Source of the DNA: an uncultured Elioraea sp.
GTDB taxonomy: Bacteria > Pseudomonadota > Alphaproteobacteria > Acetobacterales > Acetobacteraceae
Reading direction: 5' to 3'
NCBI GenBank assembly: GCA_937927455.1
Contig: CALBEG010000289.1
Location: forward strand, 1-33,650
Length of the DNA stretch: 33,650 nucleotides
The translations under genes and the position numbers were made by a program. Numbering within the stretch: the stretch's first letter is position 1; each line of letters begins with the position of its first letter. Under the pieces are notes generated by a model. The model worked only from the letters and a program-made list of their open reading frames with translations, did no database searches and was not told the DNA's origin. Positions 9,258 to 18,914 of the stretch are shown in pieces.

Positions 9258-10976
9258 CTACGCCGCTCGCAGGTGACCGAGGAAGGTCTCGACGGCGCCG
9301 CGGACCGTGCTGGTTTGTTCCGCCATCCGTCCGGATTCGCTCCGCGCGGCTTCGCCGCCAGCCGCTGCCCGTTCCGCGTTGGCGGAAAGCTGGCGCATCG
9401 CCTGCGACACCTCCGATGTTGCTGCGGCGGCATCCTGCACGCTGCGTGCGATCTCTGCTGTCGCCGCGCCCTGCTCCTCCACCGCAGCCGCCACCGCAGA
9501 GGCAAGTCGGCTGATCTCGTCGATGCGACCGCCGATCATCTTGATTGCGGTAACAGCGCTGTCGGTGGCGGACTGCATGGCCGAGATCTGCGTCGCGATC
9601 TCCTCCGTGGCCTTGGCGGTCTGGGAGGCCAGGTTCTTCACCTCCGAGGCAACGACGGCGAAGCCCTTGCCGGCCTCGCCCGCCCGCGCCGCCTCGATGG
9701 TCGCGTTCAGCGCCAAGAGGTTGGTTTGCCCGGCGATGTCGTTGATCAGCCGCACCACGTCTCCGATGCGCGAGGCTGCCTGGGCAAGCTCCGCCACCTG
9801 GGCGTTGGTGCGCTCGGATTCATCGGCGGCGGACCGCGCCGCCGACGCCGTCTCCGTCACCTGGCGCGAGATCTCTCGAATAGAGGCCGAGAGCTCCTCG
9901 GCGGCGGCGGCCACCGCCTGCACACTGCCCGCCGCCCGCTCCGAAGCGCTGGCCACTGCCCCCGACAGGGCCTGCGTGTCCTGCGCGCCTGCCGCGATCT
10001 GATCGGCCGCGACACGAAGCCGCTCAGCCGCCTCGGTCGCGGCGGCGACCGCTGCCATCACCTCGCGCTCGAAACGCCCTGCCAGTTCGAGACGCTGCAG
10101 CCGGCGTTCCTCAGCTGTTCGGGCGCGTTCAGCCTCCATCTGCTCGCGCGCCGCCTTCGCTTCGCGCGCGCGTTCCTGCAGCGCGACTACCGCCCGCGCC
10201 AGAGCGCCCACCACATCACCGCGCGCGGTGCCAGGCACGGCCGCCTCAGTGTCACCCTCCGCCACCTTCAGAGTCGCATCCCGCAGGGCAAGCACCGGGC
10301 GAAGCGAGGTGCGGACGATGAGCCACATCACAATCGCGACCGCGGCGGCGACGCCAAGCCCGACTGCAATCGCCCGGCTGCGGGCCTCCGCGACGACGGT
10401 ATCGATCTGGTCGATCGGCACGCCAACGAACCAAAGCCCGACCTGCCGTCCAGAGGCGTCGCGGATCGGTTCGTAAATAGTCAAATGGCGGCGCCCGAGG
10501 ATCTCGTTCTCGCCGCGATAGGTCTGACCCCGCGTGATCGCGGCGTCGTAGGCCGGGCCGGGAGCGAGCCGCGTGCCCACGCCGCGCGACCCGTCGGGGC
10601 GGACGACGTTGGTCGCGATTCGCAGATCGCCAAGGAAAAGGGTGGCCACGCCGCCCGCGATGTCGCGCACCGCATCGACCAGGTCATTGCGGCCATTCAA
10701 CGGCGTCTCGCCGACCAGAAGCCGTTCCCCATCCACCCGAAACTCGCGCCCGAAGCGGTGCACCTGGTCCTTCAGAGCGCGCAGGTTCACTTCCAGGCTA
10801 GCCTGCGCATTCTGCCGCTCGCGGTGCGAGATCTCGCTGACCTTGAGCCAGGTGAGCAGTCCGACCGCCGCCACCGCAACCGCCACCCCAGCCGTCACCA
10901 CCTGCGCCGCCAGGCCGAAACGGCGGCGAAGTATGGCTATCACCGACGAGAAGACGGTGTTCGAAGTTCCACTCAT
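9258..10976 (-). CDS. Methyl-accepting chemotaxis protein with periplasmic Cache-type sensor and HAMP
   Basis: Two TM segments flanking a sensor domain (...[36 protein letters not shown]...), HAMP, and MCP hairpin [57 protein letters not shown]. Confidence 0.95.
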   Translation of the reverse strand: MSGTSNTVFSSVIAILRRRFGLAAQVVTAGVAVAVAAVGLLTWLKVSEISHRERQNAQASLEVNLRALKDQVHRFGREFRVDGERLLVGETPLNGRNDLVDAVRDIAGGVATLFLGDLRIATNVVRPDGSRGVGTRLAPGPAYDAAITRGQTYRGENEILGRRHLTIYEPIRDASGRQVGLWFVGVPIDQIDTVVAEARSRAIAVGLGVAAAVAIVMWLIVRTSLRPVLALRDATLKVAEGDTEAAVPGTARGDVVGALARAVVALQERAREAKAAREQMEAERARTAEERRLQRLELAGRFEREVMAAVAAATEAAERLRVAADQIAAGAQDTQALSGAVASASERAAGSVQAVAAAAEELSASIREISRQVTETASAARSAADESERTNAQVAELAQAASRIGDVVRLINDIAGQTNLLALNATIEAARAGEAGKGFAVVASEVKNLASQTAKATEEIATQISAMQSATDSAVTAIKMIGGRIDEISRLASAVAAAVEEQGAATAEIARSVQDAAAATSEVSQAMRQLSANAERAAAGGEAARSESGRMAEQTSTVRGAVETFLGHLRAA

Positions 10977-11040
10977 GTTCAGGCTTCACCTTCAGCGAGC
11001 ACGGTTGGGGCCACCATGCCCGTCAGACGTAAAGCAAAGG

Positions 11041-14000
11041 TCAACGCCCGCGTTCGGGCTCCGTCTGCGACGGGGGTGGCGTGGCATCGCCCTCGAACAG
11101 GCCGAACAGGCCGCGCAGGAACCCTGGGGTGAGGGCAGCAAGCGGGTTGACCGACACCTCGGGGTCATCGAGATCACCGCGCACGCGATAGGTGGCGGCG
11201 AACACCCCGCCCCCGGCCTCCGGCGAGAAGAGCCGCCCGAGCAGCGGAATGTGCCCGAGCACGGCGTTCAGGGCGTAGGCCGGCACGATGGTGCCATCGA
11301 CGGCGAGGCGGCGACGGGCGAGGTCGACCGTGCCGCGCGCCGTGAAGCCGAGCGAGGCGCCGAAGGCCCGGGCATCGCGCAGTTCCAGCCGCTCGCCGTC
11401 ATAGGAGAACGGCGCAACCAGACGGAGGAAGGAAAGGCCCGGGCCGCGCGCGACCTCGATCAGCCCGTAAAGGGTCATTGCCTGCAAAACGCGCCCGATC
11501 GCGGGCGCCTCGCGCAGGCGGAACTCCTCGATCGTCGCCTCGCCAACCAGGGCAGCGCCCGGCTGGCTGTCGTCCCAGGCTCCGCTGAGACGAAGCCGCC
11601 CTCCGCTCATGGTCGAGACGACGCCAAGAGCGGCCAGAAATGCCCCTGCATCCGACGCCTCAGCCTCAAGGCTGCGACGCGCCCCAGCGCGTCGGATCGT
11701 CGCCTGCCAGGATCCGTCCGTCCCCGCCCGGCCGCGCGCATCCAGCGCAGCGATGCGCCCGCCCTGCCTGCTCAGCGAGACCGCGACGTCACGCAGCTCG
11801 CGCCCTGCTTCCGCCCCGAGCAGCACACGCTCGAACCGGGCATCGAGCACGATCGGAAGCCCGCCCCCATCGTCCGACGCCGGCTCGTCGGGGGGCCGAC
11901 GCGAGAGGTCGAGCAGAGGGCCGCGAAGGCCGACCACCCACGGGTCGCCAGGGCGGTTCGGCGCCCGCACCTCGCCTGAGGCCCGACTTCGCCCGACCAC
12001 GACATCAGCGATCTCAACCCTCTCCAACCGGCTGTCGCGACCGAACAGGGCTCGACCGCGCGCGGCCACCCCGGCCCCCTCCAAGCGGGTCAGCTCGATC
12101 GCGGTCAGCCGCGGCCCCACGAGGCGCACCGTTGCCTCTGCCGTAACGCGCTCGCCCGCAGGCTTCTCCCAGCCGAGCTCTGGGACGGCGAGGCGAGCGC
12201 GCGTGAGGTCAGCGCGGAGAGCCACCGTCGCCTGCCGATCGCGCCGGACGGCGAGGCGCGCCTCTCCGCCCACCGCCCCCGTCATGAACGGGGAGAGGGA
12301 AAGGCCGAAGGCCTCTGCCACCCCGGCTTGCGGGGCAAGGCGCAGCGTGGCGCGCTCGACCACCTGCGAGGGGGGGCCAGCGCGGAAATCGGCCTCGTAG
12401 GACAGGTTCGAATCAAGCCCCGCGAGCTGCCCCGTGCCCTCGAGCCTCAGACCGTCGCGATCGACGGTGAGGGTGAAGCGGCCGCGCTCGAGTGGCCGGT
12501 CGAGCACGGCGGCCGGAAGCCCCGCCTCCGTGATGCGGGCCGTGGCGCGTGCGTCAAGCTCATCCACTGTCAGCGTATCGAGAAGCGGGAAACGCAGGGC
12601 GAGGTCCACCTCCGCCCTGCCGGACAGCCCGGGCGGCGGCGGGCCACGGCGCGCAAAAAGGGCGAGTTTCGGGTGGGACAGGAGCGCGATCGCCTCCGCC
12701 ACCGGAGCCTCGATGGAGAGCGCGATGTCCGCCCATTGCGGTCTGGTATCGAGCCCCGAGAGCAGAATCGTGCCCGATCGCGCGCGGATTCCGCCCAACA
12801 CCCCATCGCGCGCCGAAATCTCGATGCGGTCGAGACCGAAACGCGCGTCCGCCGCCACGCCCGTGACAGGCGGCAGAGGCCTGAGGTAGTGCACCGTGAC
12901 GCCTTCGGCGCTGCCGATGCCCGAAAAAGCGACGGGCTCAACCGCGCCGGTCTCGCTATCGAGACGGAGCGCCACCTCGAAGCGGGCGTCGCGAACGAGC
13001 CCCTCCGTCAGGTTGGCAGTGATCCAGGCGCGCTCGTTCCGCCCCACGCCCTCGGGCCACAGCAGAGGCAGATCCGCCAAGGCGACGGCATCGACAGCAA
13101 GGCGCGCTTCCGCCCGCCACGCCGTTCCCTCGCGCACCAAGCGCCCGCCGATGGAGACGGACGGCGCCGGGCCATGCCTGCCGGGCAGCACGAGGCGGGC
13201 GTTCTCAACGCTCATCGCATCGGCATCGAGGTGCAGGATGGCGCGTGCCGAGGCGACCGGCAGAACGCCGCCGCCCTCGGGCAGCACCACCCGCCCCTCG
13301 CCGACGGCGAGGTCGATCCGTGCCGCGTGCGGGGTGAGACCTTCGGCCAACCTGACCCGCGCCGAGGCGGAGATCAGACTGTCGAGGGCAGCGAGGTGGG
13401 CGAGCGCAGGCGACAGCGAAGCGAGCACCGAGGGGCGGAACGGCGAGGTCTCGACGACGAGATCCGCCGCGAAACCGGCCAAAAGATCGCCGCGCGCCGC
13501 GACCGCGACCTGGGCCGGGCCGAACGAGGCGAGCCCCTCCAGCAGCAACGCCGCGCCGCCTCCCGCGAGACGGCGCAGGTCAATAAGCGCCTCGTCCACC
13601 CGCCAAGGAAGGCCAAGCAGGTCGTCCTCGACCACCATCACCCCGCGGGTGATCCGCAACCGAGCAAGGCGGGAGATCCGGCTCCGCCCCGCGCTTTCCC
13701 CAGCGAGACCAAGTTCGGCGAGCAACCGCTCGGCAAGACCGCGGTCATCCGCCACCGGGGCGTCGTCCGCCTCGCGGTCTGCGCGCGGCCCGGCGAGGTC
13801 GATGGCGAAGGCGCCGTCCGCCCCGCGGCGCAGGCGCAGAGTCACCCCGGCGAACTCGAGAGCGCGCGGCTCAATCCGGCCCAGAATCAGAGCGCGCAAC
13901 CCGAGGCTCACCGTGCCTTCCGGCACCTCGGCCACCACCGTGCCGTCGCTGTCGAGGAAGCGGATCCCGGCAAGCCGCAGATCGATCGGGCGGTCGATGC

Positions 14001-14271
14001 CCTCGTGGAAACCCTCCCAGACCAGCGCCGCTGCGCCGATCTCAACCCGCCGCCCTCCTTCCGACTCGGCCACGCGGGCCTCGATGAAACGGGCGAGCGG
14101 ATCGAGCGGCAGCGGGCCCTGGGCGAGACGCCAGGCAAGCCCGGCAGCGATCACGCAGGCGAGGACGACGAGCGCACCAAGCGCTGTCGCAAGCCGGCGC
14201 AGCAGGCGGGCCGAGGCCAGGATCATGCTGCCCTCCCCTGCCGGACGGCCCGGTTGACGCCGTGGTCCCAT
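11041..14271 (-). CDS. AsmA-like / DUF3971-type large envelope protein (YhdP-like)
   Basis: N-terminal TM (LLRRLATALGALVVLACVIAAGLAWRL), repetitive beta-rich body, C-terminal MTLYGLIEVARGPGLSFLRLVAPFSYDGERLELRDARAFGASLGFTARGTVDLARRRLAVDGTIVPAYALNAVLGHIPLLGRLFSPEAGGGVFAATYRVRGDLDDPEVSVNPLAALTPGFLRGLF. Start could also be 14226. Confidence 0.85.
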   Translation of the reverse strand: MGPRRQPGRPAGEGSMILASARLLRRLATALGALVVLACVIAAGLAWRLAQGPLPLDPLARFIEARVAESEGGRRVEIGAAALVWEGFHEGIDRPIDLRLAGIRFLDSDGTVVAEVPEGTVSLGLRALILGRIEPRALEFAGVTLRLRRGADGAFAIDLAGPRADREADDAPVADDRGLAERLLAELGLAGESAGRSRISRLARLRITRGVMVVEDDLLGLPWRVDEALIDLRRLAGGGAALLLEGLASFGPAQVAVAARGDLLAGFAADLVVETSPFRPSVLASLSPALAHLAALDSLISASARVRLAEGLTPHAARIDLAVGEGRVVLPEGGGVLPVASARAILHLDADAMSVENARLVLPGRHGPAPSVSIGGRLVREGTAWRAEARLAVDAVALADLPLLWPEGVGRNERAWITANLTEGLVRDARFEVALRLDSETGAVEPVAFSGIGSAEGVTVHYLRPLPPVTGVAADARFGLDRIEISARDGVLGGIRARSGTILLSGLDTRPQWADIALSIEAPVAEAIALLSHPKLALFARRGPPPPGLSGRAEVDLALRFPLLDTLTVDELDARATARITEAGLPAAVLDRPLERGRFTLTVDRDGLRLEGTGQLAGLDSNLSYEADFRAGPPSQVVERATLRLAPQAGVAEAFGLSLSPFMTGAVGGEARLAVRRDRQATVALRADLTRARLAVPELGWEKPAGERVTAEATVRLVGPRLTAIELTRLEGAGVAARGRALFGRDSRLERVEIADVVVGRSRASGEVRAPNRPGDPWVVGLRGPLLDLSRRPPDEPASDDGGGLPIVLDARFERVLLGAEAGRELRDVAVSLSRQGGRIAALDARGRAGTDGSWQATIRRAGARRSLEAEASDAGAFLAALGVVSTMSGGRLRLSGAWDDSQPGAALVGEATIEEFRLREAPAIGRVLQAMTLYGLIEVARGPGLSFLRLVAPFSYDGERLELRDARAFGASLGFTARGTVDLARRRLAVDGTIVPAYALNAVLGHIPLLGRLFSPEAGGGVFAATYRVRGDLDDPEVSVNPLAALTPGFLRGLFGLFEGDATPPPSQTEPERGR

Positions 14272-14291
14272 AGCCGCAAGCCTCGCAGAGG

Positions 14292-17231
14292 ATGGACGGA
14301 CTGATGCTCGGCCTGCCGCTCGCCTGCGACCGCGAGGCGGCGGAGCGCGCCCTCGCCCGGATTGCCGACGATGGCGGCAGCCTGCCGCCCGAATGGCATG
14401 AGGGGCTGGTCGCGGTGTTCAGCTGCAGCCCCCACCTCGCCGCCCTCGCGCAACGGGAAACGGACACTGTGCACCGTTTCTGCGTCGAAGGGGCCGAGGT
14501 GGCGCTGGCGCAGGCGATGGCCGCGATCCCTCGCGGCGAGGCGCTCGCCCGTGCGGGTCGCGGCGAGCTTGCCGCAGCGCTGCGCACCGCGAAGCGCCGC
14601 GCCGCGCTTGTCATCGCCCTCGCCGACCTGTTCGGGCTTTGGTCGCTCGAGCAGGTCACGGGGGCGCTCAGCGACCTCGCAGACGCCGCCGTCGACGCCG
14701 CCGCCGGCTGGCTTCTGCTGGAAGCGGCCGGGCGCGGCCTGTTTAGCCCTCTCGACCCGCTCGCCCCGACCCGCGGGTCGGGCCTGATCCTGCTTGGCAT
14801 GGGCAAGCTCGGCGCCCATGAACTCAACTACTCCTCTGATATCGACCTCATCGTCCTGTTCGATTCCGATCGCGCACCCTATCACGGGGAGGACCGTCTT
14901 TCCTTCTTCGTCCGCCTCGCACGCGACCTTGTGCGGCTGATGGAGGAGCGCACGGAGGGCGGCTATGTGTTCCGCACCGACCTCCGGCTCCGCCCAGACC
15001 CCGGCGCCACACCGCTTGCTGTCTCCGTCGAGGCGGCACTCACCTACTACGGCTCGCTTGGGCAGAATTGGGAGCGGGCAGCGATGATCAAGGCCCGCCC
15101 CATCGCCGGCGATTGCGAGGCGGGGCGGGCCTTCCTCACGGAACTCCGCCCCTTCGTCTGGCGACGCCATCTCGATTTCGCTGCCATCCGTGACATCCAT
15201 TCCATCAAGCGCCAGATCCAGGCCCATCGCGGGGGCGGCGCGATCGCGGTCGCGGGGCACAACCTCAAGCTCGGCCGCGGCGGCATCCGCGAGATCGAGT
15301 TCTTCGCCCAGGTGCAGCAGCTGATCTGGGGCGGGCGCGACCCCGCGTTGCGTGCGCCGGCCACCCTGGCTGCTCTCGCCGCCCTGGCCCGGGCTCGGTT
15401 GATCGGAGAGGTGGCGCTCGGCGAACTCTCGGCGGCCTACCGGTTCCTGCGCCGAATCGAGCACCGCCTGCAGATGATCGACGACCGCCAGACCCACAGC
15501 CTGCCCCAGGACGAGGCGGGGCTCGAGCGAGTCGCGCGGTTTTCAGGCTTCCCCTCCAAGGACGCGTTCGCCGAGGCGCTGCTCGCCCATCTTTCGGCGG
15601 TGGAACGGCATTACAGTGCTCTGTTCGAGGAGGCGCCCGACCTCGGCGGGCCGGGCAGCCTGGTCTTCACCGGGGTGGAGGACGATCCCGACACGCTTGC
15701 CACGCTCGGGCGCATGGGCTTTGCCAACCCGCGAGCCGTGGGCGCTGCGGTGCGCGCCTGGCACCACGGACGGCCGCGAGCGACGCGCAGCGCGCGGGCG
15801 CGCGAGATCCTGACCGAGCTGATGCCCGCCCTGCTCGCTGCCCTCGCCCGCCAGAAGGACCCTGACGCCGCGCTCCGCCGCTTCGATTCCTTCCTCAACC
15901 GGTTGCCGGCAGGGGTGAACCTGTTGAGCCTTCTGCAGCGCAACCCTGGGCTTCTCGATCGGGTGGCCCTAATCTGCGGGGCAGCACCCCTGCTCGCCGA
16001 CTATCTCGCCGCCCAGCCGCAGGTACTCGATGGGCTGCTCGTGGGCGCGGGGCCTGAGCGCCCGATCGCCAAGGCCCTGCGCGCCCGGCTCGCCGAGACG
16101 CGCTTCCTCGAGGAAGCGATGGAGGTGGTGCGCCGGGTGGTGCGCGAGCGCGAGTTCCTGGTCGGTGTCGCCACCCTCGAGGGCGCGATCGATGTTGACC
16201 ACGCCGGCATGCTGCGCGCGCGGCACGCAGATGCCGCCCTGCGCGCCCTGCTACCACTGGTCGAGCGCGACTTCGCCTCCCGCCACGGCACCATTCCGGG
16301 CGGTGCGATGGCGGTGGTGGCGCTTGGCAAGCTCGGCGGGCGGGAGATGATGGCGGCCTCCGATCTCGACCTCATCCTGCTCTACGACCACGCGCCGGAG
16401 GCGGAATGGGCGGCAGGCGCGACCGGGCGCGCCCTCTCCCCGCCCGAGTATTTCGCCCGGCTCTCCCAACGCTTCATCGCCGCGATCACCTCGCCCACCG
16501 CCGAGGGCAGGCTGTACGAGGTCGACATGCGGCTCAGGCCCTCCGGCAACAAGGGCCCGATCGCCGTGCACATCGACGGTTTCGCCCGCTACCAGCTGGA
16601 CGAGGCCTGGACCTGGGAGCACATGGCGCTGACCAGAGCCAGGGTGATCGCGGGGCCGGCGTGGTTGCGGCGACGGGCTCGCGCTGCCATCCGCACCGCG
16701 CTGACGCGCCCCCGCGACGCGGAGGTGGTGCGGAGAGACGCGGCCGCGCTTCGCCGTCGGATCGCGCGCGAGTTGCCCCCGTTTTCGGAGTGGGACGTGA
16801 AGTACCGCGCGGGGGGGCTGCTGGAGGGTGAGTTTGTCTGCCAGGTGCTGCAACTGATCCACGCCGCGAAGCAGCCCGAGGTGCTGGCGGCGACCACCGC
16901 CGAGGCCTTGCGCAGGCTTGCCCGCGCTGGCGTCCTGGCAGCCGACGAGGCGGCGGAGCTCGCCACCGCCATGCGCCTCTTCCGCGCGGTGCAGGGCGTT
17001 CTGCGGCTGACCGTCGGCAAGCCCGGCTCCGAGGCCGAGGTTCCGGGGCCGGTGGCGGAGGCGCTCTGCCGCGCCGCCGCCGCAAGCGGAGCCGCCGAGG
17101 CCGTTGACCTCAGCGCGCTTGCCACCCAGATGCGATGGGCCGCGCAACGAATCCGCGCAGCGTTCAACCGGCACATTGCCGATCTCGGCCCGCTTGCAGA
17201 CGACCGGATCAGTCGGCGAGCGGAGGATTGA
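14292..17231 (+). CDS. glnE: Bifunctional [glutamine synthetase] adenylyltransferase/deadenylyltransferase
   Basis: Two nucleotidyltransferase signatures: LLGMGKLGAHELNYSSDIDLIVLFD and VVALGKLGGREMMAASDLDLILLYDH; overall length and organisation as GlnE. Start could also be at the next Met. Confidence 0.95.
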   Translation: MDGLMLGLPLACDREAAERALARIADDGGSLPPEWHEGLVAVFSCSPHLAALAQRETDTVHRFCVEGAEVALAQAMAAIPRGEALARAGRGELAAALRTAKRRAALVIALADLFGLWSLEQVTGALSDLADAAVDAAAGWLLLEAAGRGLFSPLDPLAPTRGSGLILLGMGKLGAHELNYSSDIDLIVLFDSDRAPYHGEDRLSFFVRLARDLVRLMEERTEGGYVFRTDLRLRPDPGATPLAVSVEAALTYYGSLGQNWERAAMIKARPIAGDCEAGRAFLTELRPFVWRRHLDFAAIRDIHSIKRQIQAHRGGGAIAVAGHNLKLGRGGIREIEFFAQVQQLIWGGRDPALRAPATLAALAALARARLIGEVALGELSAAYRFLRRIEHRLQMIDDRQTHSLPQDEAGLERVARFSGFPSKDAFAEALLAHLSAVERHYSALFEEAPDLGGPGSLVFTGVEDDPDTLATLGRMGFANPRAVGAAVRAWHHGRPRATRSARAREILTELMPALLAALARQKDPDAALRRFDSFLNRLPAGVNLLSLLQRNPGLLDRVALICGAAPLLADYLAAQPQVLDGLLVGAGPERPIAKALRARLAETRFLEEAMEVVRRVVREREFLVGVATLEGAIDVDHAGMLRARHADAALRALLPLVERDFASRHGTIPGGAMAVVALGKLGGREMMAASDLDLILLYDHAPEAEWAAGATGRALSPPEYFARLSQRFIAAITSPTAEGRLYEVDMRLRPSGNKGPIAVHIDGFARYQLDEAWTWEHMALTRARVIAGPAWLRRRARAAIRTALTRPRDAEVVRRDAAALRRRIARELPPFSEWDVKYRAGGLLEGEFVCQVLQLIHAAKQPEVLAATTAEALRRLARAGVLAADEAAELATAMRLFRAVQGVLRLTVGKPGSEAEVPGPVAEALCRAAAASGAAEAVDLSALATQMRWAAQRIRAAFNRHIADLGPLADDRISRRAED

Positions 17232-17261
17232 TCGAAGGGGACGACGGAGAGGGTCACGTCG

Positions 17262-17939
17262 ATGGCGACGACGAAGAAACCTGCGGCGAAGACGGTTGCC
17301 AAGGCCACGGCGACGGCGTCTGCCGCGCACGCGAAGAAGACACGGCAGGCCGCCGCCGCGAAGACGACGACGAAGGCTGCAGCCAAGGCCGCCGCGACCA
17401 AGACCTCGGCCGTGAAGGCGACGGGGGCGAGGCCCGCCAAAGCCACCCCCGCCCCTGCGGCCGCCGCGACATCGGCGGGCGTGAAGGAAGGCGACCCCGC
17501 CCCCGCCTTCGCACTTCAAGCCACGGGCGGGCGCACGGTCAGCCTCGCGGCGATGCAGGGAAGGCCGTTCGTGCTCTACTTCTACCCCAAGGCCGACACG
17601 CCCGGCTGCACCACGGAGGCCTGCGCCTTCAACGAGGCGCTGACCCAGTTCAAAGGGCTCGGGCTCGAGGTGATCGGGGTCAGCCCCGACAAGATGCCGG
17701 CGATCGAGAAGTTCGCGCAGAAGTACGGGCTCGACTTCCCGCTCGCCTCCGACCCGGACAACGCCATCGCCCAGGCCTATGGCGCCTGGGGTGAGAAGGT
17801 GTTCATGGGACGGCGGTCGATCGGGCTGATCCGCAGCACGTTCCTGATCGACAAGGAGGGGCGGATTGCGCGCGCCTGGAAGAAGGTGAAGGTGGACGGG
17901 CACGCCGCCGAGGTGCTGGAGGCGGCACGCGCCCTCTAA
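17262..17939 (+). CDS. bcp: Peroxiredoxin, PrxQ/Bcp type, with ~70-aa Lys/Ala/Thr-rich N-terminal extension
   Basis: MATTKKPAAKTVAKATATASAAHAKKTRQAAAAKTTTKAAAKAAATK... followed by VKEGDPAPAFALQATGGRTVSLAAMQGRPFVLYFYPKADTPGCTTEACAFNEAL...LIRSTFLIDKEG. Confidence 0.92.
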   Translation: MATTKKPAAKTVAKATATASAAHAKKTRQAAAAKTTTKAAAKAAATKTSAVKATGARPAKATPAPAAAATSAGVKEGDPAPAFALQATGGRTVSLAAMQGRPFVLYFYPKADTPGCTTEACAFNEALTQFKGLGLEVIGVSPDKMPAIEKFAQKYGLDFPLASDPDNAIAQAYGAWGEKVFMGRRSIGLIRSTFLIDKEGRIARAWKKVKVDGHAAEVLEAARAL

Positions 17940-17953
17940 GGGGGCCCTTCGAG

Positions 17954-18048
17954 CGGCGTCCTCGGCTCGGCCTCGGCTCGGCGTCCTCAGCTCGGCGTTC
18001 CCGCAGCGGCGTCCCCGGGCCGGCGTTCCTGTAGCGGCATCCCTCCGG
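17954..18048. repeat. Degenerate 14-bp tandem repeat, 7 units (one 11 bp)
   Basis: Units: cggcgtcctcggct / cggcctcggct / cggcgtcctcagct / cggcgttcccgcag / cggcgtccccgggc / cggcgttcctgtag / cggcatccctccgg, in the intergenic gap between convergent genes. Confidence 0.75.
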
Positions 18049-18061
18049 CGCGGGCAGCGCC

Positions 18062-18766
18062 CTATCGCTCGTCCGCCTCCTGCGCCAGACCTTTCAGCGC
18101 GGCTTCGTTGCGAATGGTGACCCGCCCGGGGATCAGCGACACCACCCCATCCCCCTCCCAGGCCTTCAGGACGCGGTTCACGCTCTCACGCGCCGCTCCC
18201 ACCAGCTCCGCCAGCTCCTTCTGGGTGGCCGGGATCGACGCCAGGTTCTGCGCCGCGGCGAGGCGGAGCAGGGCACGGGCGAGCCGCCCTTCGAGCGGCA
18301 GGAAGAGCAGCTCCTCGACCTGGCTCGAGGTCCGCCGCAGCCGCTCGCACAGGATCTCGATCACCGCCAGAGCCAGCGCGGGGTGAGTCCGGAAGAGCGG
18401 CAGCACGTCGCGACGCTCCAGCGTCATCAGCCGCCCGTCCGTCAGCGCCACGGCATCGGCCGAGCGCGGGCGGCCATCGAGGAGCGCGATCTCGCCGAAC
18501 ACCTCTCCCGCCCGCACGGTATTGAGCACGATGTCCTTGCCGTTCTCTGACGGCACAACGATGCGCACCCGGCCGGCGAGCACAGCGATAAGCCCGGCCC
18601 CAGGGTCGCCCCGGCGAAACAACGTCTCGCCGCGCCGCATCGGGCGCACGTGCGCGTAGGCCGCGAGGCGAGCGATCTCCTCCGCCGGCAGGCGGCCGAA
18701 GAGGGCGTTGCGCGCCAGCACTTCGTAGCGGGCGTCGGCGGCATCGAGGCGGGTGGGAAGCGACAT
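18062..18766 (-). CDS. Crp/Fnr family transcriptional regulator
   Basis: Cyclic nucleotide-binding fold (AHVRPMRRGETLFRRGDPGAGLIAVLAGRVRIVVPSENGKDIVLNTVRAGEVFGEIALLDGRPRSADAVAL) and Crp-type HTH (ATQKELAELVGAARESVNRVLKAWEGDGVV). Confidence 0.93.
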   Translation of the reverse strand: MSLPTRLDAADARYEVLARNALFGRLPAEEIARLAAYAHVRPMRRGETLFRRGDPGAGLIAVLAGRVRIVVPSENGKDIVLNTVRAGEVFGEIALLDGRPRSADAVALTDGRLMTLERRDVLPLFRTHPALALAVIEILCERLRRTSSQVEELLFLPLEGRLARALLRLAAAQNLASIPATQKELAELVGAARESVNRVLKAWEGDGVVSLIPGRVTIRNEAALKGLAQEADER

Positions 18767-18914
18767 GGCAGCAATTATACCGCGAGGCTCGCTCGCCTTG
18801 CACCTGCAGTTGGGTGGATGATCGACACTTCATCCTTCATTCGCGATCCGCTAGGCTCTCGTGTTGTGGCCGGGCGGCTGAGGCTGTCCGTTTCGCTCGG
18901 GAGACGACTAAACG

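Noticed and set aside
9060-11132. 690-aa plus-strand ORF opposite the chemoreceptor
   Set aside because: Antisense to a clear MCP gene; no domain signal.
12328-14304. 658-aa plus-strand ORF opposite the AsmA/DUF3971-like gene
   Set aside because: Shadow ORF caused by high GC third positions; low-complexity charged translation with no domain.
16251-17903. 550-aa minus-strand ORF spanning the glnE end and the peroxiredoxin
   Set aside because: Crosses two clearly coding plus-strand genes and their intergenic gap; composition typical of antisense artefacts.
17954-18048. CRISPR array
   Set aside because: Units are only 14 bp, contiguous without spacers and degenerate; no cas genes present.
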